From positions 1 through 23,260 of the forward strand of contig PLTL01000401.1 in NCBI GenBank assembly GCA_003164475.1: a stretch of DNA of 23,260 nt, read 5' to 3'. Origin of the DNA: Candidatus Dormiibacterota bacterium. GTDB lineage: Bacteria > Chloroflexota > Dormibacteria > UBA8260 > Bog-877. Shown piece by piece: positions 1 through 7,954 of the stretch. The notes beneath the pieces were generated by a model. The model had not been told where the DNA came from and ran no database searches. It saw nothing but the letters and a program-made list of their open reading frames with translations. A program made the translations under genes and the position numbers. The stretch's first letter is position 1. Each line of letters opens with the position of its first letter.

Positions 1-81
1 CAGGGCCAGACCGGCGTGGGCCACCAGGTTGCTGTCATCGAAGGCGATGTCGAGATGGTGGGGCGTGTGAGAGACTTGCAC
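1..81 (-). CDS. IS1380-family transposase, N-terminal end only
   Basis: Twenty-seven codons are visible before the window edge, starting at a GTG (81-79). The residues MQVSHTPHHLDIAFDDSNLV followed by AHAGLAL match the characteristic start of IS1380-family DDE transposases (a short MQVSH leader, then F-D-[ED]-x-N-L-V and a Gly-Leu motif). The rest of the gene lies left of the window, so the DDE catalytic residues cannot be judged. The element's outer end probably lies just before position 193, where recognisable ArgJ coding resumes; the roughly 110 bases between the GTG and that point would be the element's non-coding tip. Family recognition is from memory of the motif. Confidence 0.78.
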   Translation of the reverse strand, partial: MQVSHTPHHLDIAFDDSNLVAHAGLAL

Positions 82-192
82 CTGACAGGCGACCCCCTGC
101 TGAGACGTTGGTTTCGATCAATTCCATTGTCCCAGTTGGATTGGTTGCCTGTCTTTGCGTCTGGACGCCTACCTCATCGGTGGATTCGGGCT
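82..192. mobile_element. Tip of the IS1380-type element abutting argJ
   Basis: This stretch is open in the argJ frame, but its translation does not resemble ArgJ, whereas the residues from 193 onward do. It is therefore most simply the untranslated end of the IS1380-family element whose transposase starts at 81 and reads away from argJ. The exact end, inverted repeat and target duplication cannot be fixed without the other end of the element. GC content here is lower than in the arg genes. Confidence 0.6.
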
Positions 193-717
193 AACGACTC
201 CTGCCTGGTCCTGGCCAACGGGGCCGCCGGGGGGCCCGAGCTGGACGCGGGGAGCCCCGGAGCCGAGCTCCTGACGGCGGCCCTGGGCCAGATCCTGCAG
301 GGGCTGGCCGAGCAGGTCGTAGCCGACGGCGAGGGTGCCACCAAGACCTTCGAGGTCCGGGTCTGCGGCGCCCTCGACGAGCGCCAGGCCCGGATGGCCG
401 CGCGCACCGTCACCAGCTCGCCTCTGGTCAAGACGGCGATCCACGGGGGGGACCCCAACTGGGGCAGGATCCTGGCCGCGGTGGGGCGCAGTGGGGCTGA
501 GCTGGCCCTGGATCGCTGCCGGCTGGCCATCGGCGGCTACGAGATGTTCGCCATGGGTCGGGTGACGGAGGCGCCTCTGGAGCAGGTGGCCCAGGCGCTA
601 GGCCAGCCCAGGATTGCCATCGAGATCGACCTCGGGCTCGGCGACGGGGAGGCGACCGCCCTGGGCTGTGACCTCAGCCCGGAATACGTGAGGATCAACG
701 CTGACTACTCAACCTGA
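193..717 (+). pseudogene. argJ: argJ, C-terminal part (glutamate N-acetyltransferase / ornithine acetyltransferase), 5' truncated
   Basis: ArgJ transfers acetyl groups between N-acetylornithine and glutamate in cytosolic arginine synthesis. It is normally about 400 residues and self-cleaves at a conserved Thr in an ATML motif. Only about 174 C-terminal codons remain here, all from the beta chain downstream of that Thr. Visible family motifs are NDSCLVLANGAAGG at the start of the fragment, the segment SSPLVKTAIHGGDPNWGRI, and the C-terminal block GCDLSPEYVRINADYST. The frame stays open upstream to position 16, but that part is antisense to an IS1380 transposase and not ArgJ-like. The nucleophile and alpha chain are absent, so the gene is probably inactive in this cell unless the upstream part is expressed elsewhere. 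An assembly join is an alternative. argB overlaps its 3' end. Confidence 0.88.
690..694 (+). promoter_or_regulatory. Ribosome binding site supporting a CTG start for argB
   Basis: A GAGGA-type site ends six bases before CTG 701. It lies inside the argJ coding sequence. An in-frame TGA at 689-691 excludes any start further upstream, and no ATG, GTG or TTG occurs in the argB frame between 692 and 811. Confidence 0.5.
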
Positions 718-1603
718 CCTCGCCGGTCACCTGGACCAGGCGGCCGCGCTGCGGCGCGCCGAGATCCTGGTCGAGGCGATCCCCTTCATCCGCCGCTTCC
801 AGGACCAGTTCGTGGTGGTCAAGCTGGGTGGGTCTGCCATGGACGAGGGCTTGGCCCGGGAGACGGTGCTCCAGGACCTGGTGCTGCTGCGCTTCGTGGG
901 AATGCGACCGGTGCTGGTCCACGGCGGCGGCAACGAGATCACCGCCATGGCCGGTGCCCTGGGGCTGGAGACGCAGTTCGTGGACGGCCTCCGGGTCACG
1001 GATGACAAGACCATGGAGGTGGCCAGGATGGTCCTCACTGGCAAGATCAATCCTGATCTGGTGGTCGCGATCCACCGCTTGGGAGGTCGGGCCATGGGGC
1101 TCTCCGGCGCGGACGGCCCCACCCTCCTGGTGCGGCGCCAGCTGGGCGCCAACGGCGAGGACCTGGGCCGGGTCGGCGAGGTGGATGAGGTGAACCCCGG
1201 TCCGGTCCTGACGATCGCGGAGGGGGGGATGATCCCGGTGGTCGCCTCGGTTGGGCTCGGCTACGACGGCCTCGCCTACAACGTCAACGCCGACGCTGTG
1301 GCGGCGGCCTTGGCTCAGGAGCTGCACGCTGGCAAGCTGCTCCTGCTCACCGATGTCCCTGGCGTCATGGACAGGGGCGGTGCCTTCCAGAGCCGGCTCA
1401 CGGTGGAGGAGGCCGAGGCGCTGGGCCGGGACGGCTCCGCCTCCGACGGGATGATCCCCAAGCTCAAGGCCGCCTGCGGGGCGGCGCGCTCCGGGGTCAC
1501 CGTGCACATCATTGATGGCCGCCAGCCTCACTCGCTCCTGCTCGAGCTCCTGACGGAGGCGGGGGTGGGGACGATGATCGACCCGGTCGTTGCCGATGGC
1601 TGA
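701..1603 (+). CDS. argB: Acetylglutamate kinase
   Basis: Phosphorylates N-acetylglutamate with ATP, the second step of arginine synthesis, in the cytosol. With the CTG start proposed here the protein is 300 residues, the usual family length. Motifs include KLGGS at about 41-45 (ATP phosphates), HGGGNEI at about 74-80, a YNVNADAVA stretch, LLLLTDVPGV, and DGMIPKLKAA near the C terminus. The first standard start, GTG 812, would put the catalytic Lys at residue 4 and delete the N-terminal helix; the helix is present in frame (EILVEAIPFIRRF) upstream of GTG 812. A good Shine-Dalgarno site sits before CTG 701, which overlaps the end of argJ by 17 bases. CTG 731 is a less well supported alternative. 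argD overlaps its stop codon. Function is very secure; the start is inferred. Confidence 0.9.
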   Translation: MTTQPDLAGHLDQAAALRRAEILVEAIPFIRRFQDQFVVVKLGGSAMDEGLARETVLQDLVLLRFVGMRPVLVHGGGNEITAMAGALGLETQFVDGLRVTDDKTMEVARMVLTGKINPDLVVAIHRLGGRAMGLSGADGPTLLVRRQLGANGEDLGRVGEVDEVNPGPVLTIAEGGMIPVVASVGLGYDGLAYNVNADAVAAALAQELHAGKLLLLTDVPGVMDRGGAFQSRLTVEEAEALGRDGSASDGMIPKLKAACGAARSGVTVHIIDGRQPHSLLLELLTEAGVGTMIDPVVADG

Positions 1604-2822
1604 GCCGGGCCGGCTCCCGGTGCGGGCCCGGGCCGACGCGGTCATGCTCCCGACCTACAACCGGGTGCCCGTGACCCTGGTCAGGGGTTCCGGCTGCTAC
1701 GTCGAGACCGACGACGGCCGGTGGCTCCTGGACCTGGTCGGGGGGATCGCGGTCAACGTCCTGGGTCACTGCCATCCGGAGGTGGTGGCGGCCGCCGCCG
1801 AGCAGCTCCAGCGCCTGATTCACACCAGCAACCTCTACTTCACCGAGCCCCAGCTGGAGCTGGCCGAGGCACTGACCGCCACCGCCTTCCCCTCCCGGGT
1901 CTTCCTCTGCAACAGCGGCGCCGAGGCCAACGAGGCGGCGATCAAGGTGGCCCGCAAGTGGGGCCAGCTCAACCGGGATGGCGCCTACCACATCCTCACC
2001 CTCGAGGGAGCGTTCCACGGCCGCACCCTGGCCACTCTCGCGGCCACCGGCAACGCTCACTACAGCGATCCCTTCAGGCCGCTCCCGGACGGCTTCCGGC
2101 AGATCCGAAAGGGGGACCTGGGGGTGGTGGAAGCGGCCCTGGCGGATCCGTTGCGTCCGGCGGTGGCGGTGCTGGTGGAGCCGATCCAGGGGGAGAGCGG
2201 TGTCTTCGTCCTCGGGGACGACTACCTCCGCCAGCTGCGCGCTCTCTGCGACCGCTACCGGGCCCTGCTCATCGTGGACGAGGTCCAGTGCGGGATGGGC
2301 CGCTCGGGCACCATGTGGGCCCACGAGCAGGCCGGCATCCGGCCCGACATGATGACCGTGGCCAAGGGGATAGCCGGGGGACTTCCGCTAGGGGCTGTCC
2401 TGGTCGGGGAACGCGCCGACGTCCTGGTGCCCGGGGATCATGGCAGCACCTTCGGGGGGAACCCGGTGGCCTGCGCGGCGGCCTGTGCTGTGCTCAAGGT
2501 GATCCAGCGGGAGCACCTGCCCGAGCGGGCGGCGGGGATCGGGGGGCGGCTGAGCTCCGAGCTCCAGGGGCTGGCTAGGGACGGTCTCCCGATCGCGGAG
2601 GTCCGTGGCCGAGGGCTCCTGGTGGGCATCGGGCTCAGCCAGCCCCTGGCTCAGGAGACCGCCCGGATCGCCCTCGACGAGGGGATCCTCGTCAATCCGA
2701 TCGGTGGCCGGACCATACGGATCGCCCCCGCTCTGACCATCGGGGAAGAGGAGGCCGCGCTGGCGGTGGCCGGCATGGGGCGGGCCCTGGCGCGGGCCCA
2801 GCAGGCTGGTGCCGGCATATGA
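1596..2822 (+). CDS. argD: Acetylornithine aminotransferase
   Basis: A PLP-dependent class III aminotransferase that converts N-acetylglutamate semialdehyde to N-acetylornithine using glutamate. The product is 408 residues, normal for ArgD. Visible motifs are NSGAEANEAAIK (about 106-117), FHGRTLATLAATGN, EPIQGESGVF, LIVDEVQCGMGRSG with the PLP-ring Asp at about 228, and TVAKGIAGGLPLGA with the Schiff-base Lys at about 257. ATG 1596 lies inside the end of argB and is preferred to the in-frame TTG at 1590. The stop TGA shares bases with the argR ATG. Ornithine and succinylornithine aminotransferases are close paralogues, but the operon context decides for ArgD. Confidence 0.95.
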   Translation: MAEPGRLPVRARADAVMLPTYNRVPVTLVRGSGCYVETDDGRWLLDLVGGIAVNVLGHCHPEVVAAAAEQLQRLIHTSNLYFTEPQLELAEALTATAFPSRVFLCNSGAEANEAAIKVARKWGQLNRDGAYHILTLEGAFHGRTLATLAATGNAHYSDPFRPLPDGFRQIRKGDLGVVEAALADPLRPAVAVLVEPIQGESGVFVLGDDYLRQLRALCDRYRALLIVDEVQCGMGRSGTMWAHEQAGIRPDMMTVAKGIAGGLPLGAVLVGERADVLVPGDHGSTFGGNPVACAAACAVLKVIQREHLPERAAGIGGRLSSELQGLARDGLPIAEVRGRGLLVGIGLSQPLAQETARIALDEGILVNPIGGRTIRIAPALTIGEEEAALAVAGMGRALARAQQAGAGI

Positions 2823-3295
2823 GCGCACCGATGGGCCGAGCCTCTCGCCAGTCGGTGATCCTGGAGCTGCTCCGGAGCCATCCGGTGCAGAGCCAGGCCC
2901 AGCTGGCGGAGGAGCTGCACCGGCGCCGCATCGCCGTGACCCAGGCGACCATCAGCCGCGACCTGCGCCAGCTGCGGGTGGCCCGAGTCACGGCGCCGGA
3001 AGGACCGCGATACCTGCCCCCTGCCGATGTCTCGGACGCCGAGGCCCAGCTTCAGGTGCTGCTGGCTAGCCACCTGAGCCACCTCGAGGTGGTCGGCACG
3101 ATCCTGGTGCTGCGGACTCCCGCCGGGGGAGCCCAGATGGTGGCGGCCGCCGTCGACGCCCTGGCGCTGCCCGAGATCGCCGGCACCGTCGCCGGGGACG
3201 ACACCGTCTTCGTGCTGGCCCGCACCCGCGGCGGCGCCGGGGCGGTAGAGCGGCGGCTCCGGGAGGCCCGCGAGCGCGGCCGCCGATGGGGCTGA
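2819..3295 (+). CDS. argR: Arginine repressor
   Basis: A hexameric arginine-responsive repressor of arginine genes. The 158-residue protein has the N-terminal winged-helix DNA-binding domain (about 8-75, with RQSVILELLRSHPVQSQAQL and TQATISRDLRQL as recognition segment). The C-terminal arginine-binding and oligomerisation domain follows, with the GTVAGDDTVFVL motif that carries the Asp pair contacting arginine. It overlaps argD by ATGA, so it is translationally coupled to the pathway it controls. I found no clear AT-rich ARG box in the window; the operator is expected upstream of the truncated argJ, outside the window. About 40 bases separate it from argG. Confidence 0.95.
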   Translation: MSAPMGRASRQSVILELLRSHPVQSQAQLAEELHRRRIAVTQATISRDLRQLRVARVTAPEGPRYLPPADVSDAEAQLQVLLASHLSHLEVVGTILVLRTPAGGAQMVAAAVDALALPEIAGTVAGDDTVFVLARTRGGAGAVERRLREARERGRRWG

Positions 3296-3337
3296 CCGCC
3301 GCCGCCCGGCCCCCGTTCTGAAACCTGGAGGTGGATT

Positions 3338-4642
3338 GTGACTGAGTCGAGCCGGCCGCGCTGCGTTCTCGCCTTCTCCGGCGGCCTGGACACCACCGTG
3401 GCGGTTCACTGGCTGACTCGCTCTCGAGGATTCGAGGTGGTGACGCTCTCCGCCGACCTGGGGGATACCTCGGACCCCGAGCTGCTCCAGCGCCGCGCCC
3501 TCGGGGCGGGAGCGGTTGCCGCCCACGTGGTGGACGCCAAGCAGCTGTTCCTCACCAACTTCGTCTGGCCCACTCTCCAGGCGGGAGCGCTCTACCAGGG
3601 GGTCTACCCGCTGGCCACCGCGCTGGGGCGCCCGCTGATCGCCCGGCTGCTGGTGGAGGTGGCCCGTGAGGTGGGGGCCTCGGCAGTGGCCCACGGCTGC
3701 ACCGCCAAGGGCAACGACCAGGTGCGATTCGACGTGGCGGTCGGCGCGCTGGCACCGGGCATGGAGGTGGTGGCGCCCCTGCGAGAGTGGAGGACGGGGC
3801 GGAGCGAAGAGATCGTCTACGCCGCCGAGCACCACCTGGACGTCACCGCGACCGGGGAGAGTCCCTACAGCATCGACGCCAACCTCTGGGGTCGGAGCGT
3901 CGAGACCGGGGTGCTGGAAGATCCCTGGATCGAGCCCCCCAGGGACGCCTTCGCCTGGACCAGTGACCCCGGGGACGCCCCCAGTTCCGGCACCGAGCTG
4001 GAGCTCGGCTTCGAGCGGGGGATTCCGACCAGGCTCGATGGCGAGGAGCTGGATCCGGTGGTCCTGGTGACCCGGCTCAACCAGCTCGCCGGGGAGCACG
4101 GGGTGGGGCGGATCGACCACGTCGAGGACCGCCTGGTGGGGATCAAGTCCCGCGAGTTGTACGAGGCCCCGGCAGCGGTGGTGCTCGACACTGCCCACCG
4201 GGCCCTCGAGTCGCTGACGATCTCCCGGGACGTTCTCCGCTTCAAGCGCCTGGTCGCGGATGAGTGGGCCCAGCTCACCTACGACGGCCTCTGGTTCTCG
4301 GCGCTGCGCCAGAGCCTGGGCACCTTCGTCGCCTCCACCCAGCAGTTCGTCGACGGGGATGTCCGGCTGCGGCTGCGCCAGGGGTCGATCCAACTGCTGG
4401 GGCGGCGCAGTGCCCGTTCCCTGTACCGCCGCGACCTTGCCACCTACGAGCTGGCCGGGGACAACTTCCAGCATGAGGTTGCGGCGGGCTTCCTGACCAT
4501 CTTCGGGCTGCCGTTGCGAACCCAGGCGGCGGTCCAGGGCAACCTCTGGGAGGGGTCCCGGCCGCTGCTTGCCTCGATGCCGAGGAGGATTGCTGAGGGC
4601 CGGACCGACCTGGCGGCGAGCGAAGGTGCCGGGCCGCACTGA
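3338..4642 (+). CDS. argG: Argininosuccinate synthase
   Basis: Joins citrulline and aspartate with ATP to give argininosuccinate. The GTG start follows an ideal Shine-Dalgarno GGAGGTGG at 3327-3334. The 434-residue product carries the PP-loop SGGLDT at 14-19, the HGCTAKGNDQVRF block at about 119-131 (aspartate and citrulline side), and SPYSIDANLWGRS. The IKSRELYEAPAA block sits in the C-terminal domain. It is somewhat longer than the common 400 residues because of a C-terminal tail of about 25 residues. That tail is partly encoded by DNA also used by the start of argH, and its end overlaps argH by 17 bases. Confidence 0.95.
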   Translation: MTESSRPRCVLAFSGGLDTTVAVHWLTRSRGFEVVTLSADLGDTSDPELLQRRALGAGAVAAHVVDAKQLFLTNFVWPTLQAGALYQGVYPLATALGRPLIARLLVEVAREVGASAVAHGCTAKGNDQVRFDVAVGALAPGMEVVAPLREWRTGRSEEIVYAAEHHLDVTATGESPYSIDANLWGRSVETGVLEDPWIEPPRDAFAWTSDPGDAPSSGTELELGFERGIPTRLDGEELDPVVLVTRLNQLAGEHGVGRIDHVEDRLVGIKSRELYEAPAAVVLDTAHRALESLTISRDVLRFKRLVADEWAQLTYDGLWFSALRQSLGTFVASTQQFVDGDVRLRLRQGSIQLLGRRSARSLYRRDLATYELAGDNFQHEVAAGFLTIFGLPLRTQAAVQGNLWEGSRPLLASMPRRIAEGRTDLAASEGAGPH

Positions 4643-6089
4643 CCGGGGGCGACGCCCGGCTGCGGGAACACCATCCAAGGCCTGGGAGGGCAGGCTGCCC
4701 GGTGGCTCCGAGCCTGCGCTGGAGGAGTTCAGCAGCTCCCTGGCCGGGGACCGGCAGATGGCAGCCCAGGACATCGCTGGCTCGCGCGCCCACGCGCGCG
4801 GGCTGGAGCGGGCGGGACTGATCGATCAGCGGAGCCTGCGCGCGATTGAGCGTGGGCTGGCCAAGGTCTCCCGGGAGCTGGCCCAGGGCGATTTCGCCTT
4901 CCTGCCGGTGGATGAGGACATCCACATGGCGGTGGAGCGGCGGCTGACCGAGCTGGTGGGGGAGCCGGGACAGCGGCTCCACACCGGGCGCAGCCGCAAC
5001 GACCAGGTGGTGCTCGACCTGCGGCTCTGGTGCCGGGCGGCCACCTGCGAGCTGGTGGAGGGCGTGGCCGAGCTTCAGGGGGTGCTGCTCCGCCGGGCTC
5101 GCCAGAACCGGGAGGCTCTGCTGCCCGGCTACACACATCTGCAGCGGGCCCAGCCGGTCCACCTGGCTCACCATCTCCTGGCCTACTTCGCCATGCTGGA
5201 TCGGGACCAGGGCCGGCTCCAGGACGCCGACCGCCGGACCGACTCCTCACCCCTGGGCGCGGCGGCCCTGGCCGGGACAACTCTGGCGGTGGACCGCGGC
5301 CGGGTGGCCCGGGAGCTGGGTTTCAGTGCGGTCTCCAGCAACAGCCTCGACGCGGTCTCGGACCGAGACTTCGTGGCCGAGCTGACCTTCACCTGCGCGC
5401 TGATCGCGGTCCACCTCTCGCGGCTGGCCGAGGATCTGGTCATCTGGAACAGCCGGGAGTTCTCCTTCGTGACCCTGCCCGACAGCTGGGCCACCGGCTC
5501 CAGCCTGATGCCCCAGAAGAAGAACCCGGACGTCCTGGAGCTCGTTCGGGGCAGGGCGGGAAGGCCGATCGCGGCCCTGGTCGGGGTGCTCACCGTGCTC
5601 AAAGGACTGCCAATGAGCTACGACCGCGACCTCCAGGAGGATCGCCAGCACCTCTTCCCGGCGGTGACCTCGGTGAAGGAGAGCCTCACCGTGTTGAGCG
5701 GCCTGCTGGCGGCCATCCGCTTCAACTCCAAGGCCATGGCCAGCTCGGCTGCGGACCCGGAGCTGATGGCGACCGACCTCGCCGAGCAGCTGGTTCGGAC
5801 CGGGGTACCCTTCCGGCTCGCCCACAGCAGGGTGGCCGCGATGGTCCGCGAGGCCGAGACCAGGCGGGTGCCGATGGACCAGCTGGTCCGGGAGTCCTGG
5901 CGGCGGCTGGGCCTCGGGTCCGAGGCGGAGGCGCGGGCGCTCCTCGACCCCCGGGGCTCGCTGGCACTGCGGGACCAGCCCGGCTCGCCTGGGCCCGGGC
6001 CCACCGCGGCCGGGCTCGCCGACGCCGCCCGCGCCGTCACCCGGCACCGGAACTGGGCTAGGGCGGTGCGACGGCGCCTGCCCGCCTGA
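4626..6089 (+). CDS. argH: Argininosuccinate lyase
   Basis: Splits argininosuccinate into arginine and fumarate; a member of the fumarase/aspartase superfamily. The 487-residue product contains KAWEGRLPGGS near the N terminus, HTGRSRNDQ at about 119-127, GYTHLQRAQPV at about 168-178, and the signature loop GSSLMPQKKNP at about 291-301 with its catalytic Ser. GTG 4626 is chosen because the conserved N-terminal block starts some 17 codons later and no closer standard start is visible; the frame is open further upstream to ATG 4569 but that would overlap argG by 74 bases. It is the last gene of the arg operon and converges on the zinc-ribbon gene. Confidence 0.94.
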   Translation: MPGRTDRGRRPAAGTPSKAWEGRLPGGSEPALEEFSSSLAGDRQMAAQDIAGSRAHARGLERAGLIDQRSLRAIERGLAKVSRELAQGDFAFLPVDEDIHMAVERRLTELVGEPGQRLHTGRSRNDQVVLDLRLWCRAATCELVEGVAELQGVLLRRARQNREALLPGYTHLQRAQPVHLAHHLLAYFAMLDRDQGRLQDADRRTDSSPLGAAALAGTTLAVDRGRVARELGFSAVSSNSLDAVSDRDFVAELTFTCALIAVHLSRLAEDLVIWNSREFSFVTLPDSWATGSSLMPQKKNPDVLELVRGRAGRPIAALVGVLTVLKGLPMSYDRDLQEDRQHLFPAVTSVKESLTVLSGLLAAIRFNSKAMASSAADPELMATDLAEQLVRTGVPFRLAHSRVAAMVREAETRRVPMDQLVRESWRRLGLGSEAEARALLDPRGSLALRDQPGSPGPGPTAAGLADAARAVTRHRNWARAVRRRLPA

Positions 6090-6385
6090 AGGTGGCGAAC
6101 CTCACGGCCTTGGGGCGAAGGGCGGCGGCCCGGTAACACCCGGCCCGGAGGACGCGGCCAGATCCCTCCTGGCGCCGCGGTCGCGCAGGCCGCTCGAGCG
6201 GCGCCGCCGAGCTGGTCACCCCGGCCGCTTGCGGCCGAGCAGTCCGGTCAGATCGTCGTGGGCCCGGCTCGCGGCCGCCCCCAGCTCTTCTCGCTGGGCG
6301 GGAATGTGCCGGGCCTTCGGCCGGCGACTAGGCCGGGGTCTGTGGTCTGCATCCGCGGGCGTCGCGCCAGGGTTCGGTCTCGGCG
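6090..6385. other. Convergent intergenic region with two palindromes
   Basis: This lies between argH (+) and the zinc-ribbon gene (-). It contains a perfect 14-base palindrome GCCGCTCGAGCGGC at 6189-6202 and a tight hairpin, CGGCCGC-TT-GCGGCCG, at 6222-6237. Neither is followed by a T-run on either strand. They may act as a GC-rich bidirectional transcript end, but that is inference. Short frames here lack convincing starts. Confidence 0.4.
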
Positions 6386-6778
6386 TCAGTCCTCCGGGTC
6401 GGGGTCCGGGAGCGGCTCGGAGAAGTTACCCAGCAGTGAGAGACTGCCCTCTTCCCAGGAGAAGATCGCACCGCAGCCGGGGCACTCCAGGTCCGCGCCC
6501 GGTTCGTGGTCCTCAGGCGGGCGCAGGGAGGCGCTGCAGGCAGGACAGCGCAGCGTGGCCGGCGGTGCGTACCCGGTGTCGCGGGCGCGGGCGCGGGCGG
6601 CGGCCGCTAGGTCGATGGCGATCGCGGCGCACTCGGCGCAGCGGAAGGCCGCCTCGCCATCCCGATGCTCCAGGTAGTGCCCGCTTTCGTCCACGAAGAC
6701 CGCGGCGCCCAGCAGCTCGAACCGACCGCCGCGGCAACCCGATGGGCAGACCAGGTGACGCCTGGTCGGGGTGCCCAA
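6386..6778 (-). CDS. Double zinc-ribbon protein of unknown function
   Basis: A 130-residue soluble protein with four cysteine pairs: C11/C15, C47/C50, C78/C81 and C99/C102. The last two pairs (CPAC and CPGC) look like a classical zinc ribbon; the first two may form a second one. The Ala/Arg-rich segment between them (about 51-68) looks helical, and the tail is acidic. I do not recognise the family. The TTG start lies three bases after the dusB stop, with a GGAG site inside the end of dusB, so it is almost certainly cotranscribed with dusB. Zinc ribbons often bind nucleic acid or proteins, so a link to tRNA or RNA polymerase is possible but unproven. Confidence 0.75.
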   Translation of the reverse strand: MGTPTRRHLVCPSGCRGGRFELLGAAVFVDESGHYLEHRDGEAAFRCAECAAIAIDLAAAARARARDTGYAPPATLRCPACSASLRPPEDHEPGADLECPGCGAIFSWEEGSLSLLGNFSEPLPDPDPED

Positions 6779-6781
6779 CTG

Positions 6782-7843
6782 TCAGCCCTCTCCGGAGGTG
6801 AAGTTGGGCCGCTGCCAACCGCCGGGGCCCTCACCAGCTTTGAGGAGTTCCTCGAACAGCTCGTCGAGATCCGCCTGAGTGAACAGGTCGGCCACCCGGG
6901 TCCGGAGCTTGGCCGCGCCGTCACAGCCTTTGATGGCCCAGGCCACGAACTTGCGGCTGAGTCGCACCCCGCGCCGCTCGCCGTGGTAGGTGGCCAGGGT
7001 GTCCCAGTGGCGCTTGGCCAGCCGAAGCCGCTCGTCGAAACTGGGCTCCGGCCCCGGCTCGCCCCGCTCCAGCTGGTGCACGGCCCGCTCCAGGAAGTTC
7101 CAGTCTCCCAGCATGCCCCGGGCCACCACCACCCCGTCCACCGCTCCGGCGCGAATCCGCTCCTCGATCAGCCGGGTGTCGCGGACATCACCGGAGCCCA
7201 GCACCGGGATGTGGTCCACCGCCTCCTTGACCCTGGCGATCTGGTCCCAGTCGGCGACCCCCGTGTACTTCTGACAGCGGGTGCGGCCATGGACCGTGAC
7301 CGCCGCGGCACCGACCGCCTCCAGGGCCCGGGCCAGCTCCGGTGCGTTGATGGATGGCTGGTCCCAGCCCAGCCGCATCTTGGCGGTGACCGGGACGCCG
7401 ACCGCCTCGACCATCGCTGCCACCACCGCCGCAGCCTGGTCGATCTGCCGCGCCAGGGCCGCTCCCGACCCCAGCCGGACCACCTTGGGCACCGGACAGC
7501 CCAGGTTGACGTCGACCATCTGGGCCCCCTGGGCGATGCATATCTGGGCCGCGTCCGCCATCATCCGGGGGTCGTTGCCCACCAGTTGGGCGGCCACCGG
7601 GCTCTCCTCGGGCCCGAGGTCGAGCAGCCGTTTGGCGACCTCCCCCGGGGCGCGGACCAGGGCCGCCGCAGCCGTCATCTCGGTGCAGGTGAGCCCTGCC
7701 CCCAACTCCCTGGCGAGGGCCCGGAAGGGACGGTCAGTGATCCCCACCATGGGCGCGATGAAGATTGGCGTGGACAGTTCCATCGGCCCGATCCTGAGGG
7801 CCAACCGGCGCTTGGTCGGCTTGGGGGCGGTGCTGGCGGTCAA
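6782..7843 (-). CDS. dusB: tRNA-dihydrouridine synthase, DusB-type
   Basis: An FMN enzyme that reduces specific uridines in tRNA to dihydrouridine using NADPH. The 353-residue product has a TIM-barrel Dus domain with IFIAPMVGITDRPFR at about 27-41, the catalytic Cys in VNLGCPVPK (C116), and TAKMRLGWD. It also has VHGRTRCQKYTG, and GSGDVRD followed by GVVVARGMLGDW for phosphate binding. The C-terminal helical tRNA-recognition domain follows. The TTG start gives an N-terminal tail of some 16 residues before RIGPMEL; ATG 7783 is an alternative but would remove part of the first strand. The bacterial single-copy DusB assignment is by similarity; other Dus subtypes cannot be fully excluded. Confidence 0.93.
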   Translation of the reverse strand: MTASTAPKPTKRRLALRIGPMELSTPIFIAPMVGITDRPFRALARELGAGLTCTEMTAAAALVRAPGEVAKRLLDLGPEESPVAAQLVGNDPRMMADAAQICIAQGAQMVDVNLGCPVPKVVRLGSGAALARQIDQAAAVVAAMVEAVGVPVTAKMRLGWDQPSINAPELARALEAVGAAAVTVHGRTRCQKYTGVADWDQIARVKEAVDHIPVLGSGDVRDTRLIEERIRAGAVDGVVVARGMLGDWNFLERAVHQLERGEPGPEPSFDERLRLAKRHWDTLATYHGERRGVRLSRKFVAWAIKGCDGAAKLRTRVADLFTQADLDELFEELLKAGEGPGGWQRPNFTSGEG

Positions 7844-7954
7844 GGAAGCTTCACTCTCCAGTGCGGTTGGGCGCAGGGCCCGGGGAACGTCACCAAGCAG
7901 TGGCAGCCGAGCCCATGATGGCCCAAATGGCGCCGGGCCGGGAGCTTCCCCTCC

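Noticed and set aside
6188..6390. A minus-strand frame ending REELGAAASRAHDDLTGLLG near 6218
   Set aside because: The peptide looks protein-like, but no ATG, GTG or TTG start fits and it has no ribosome site.
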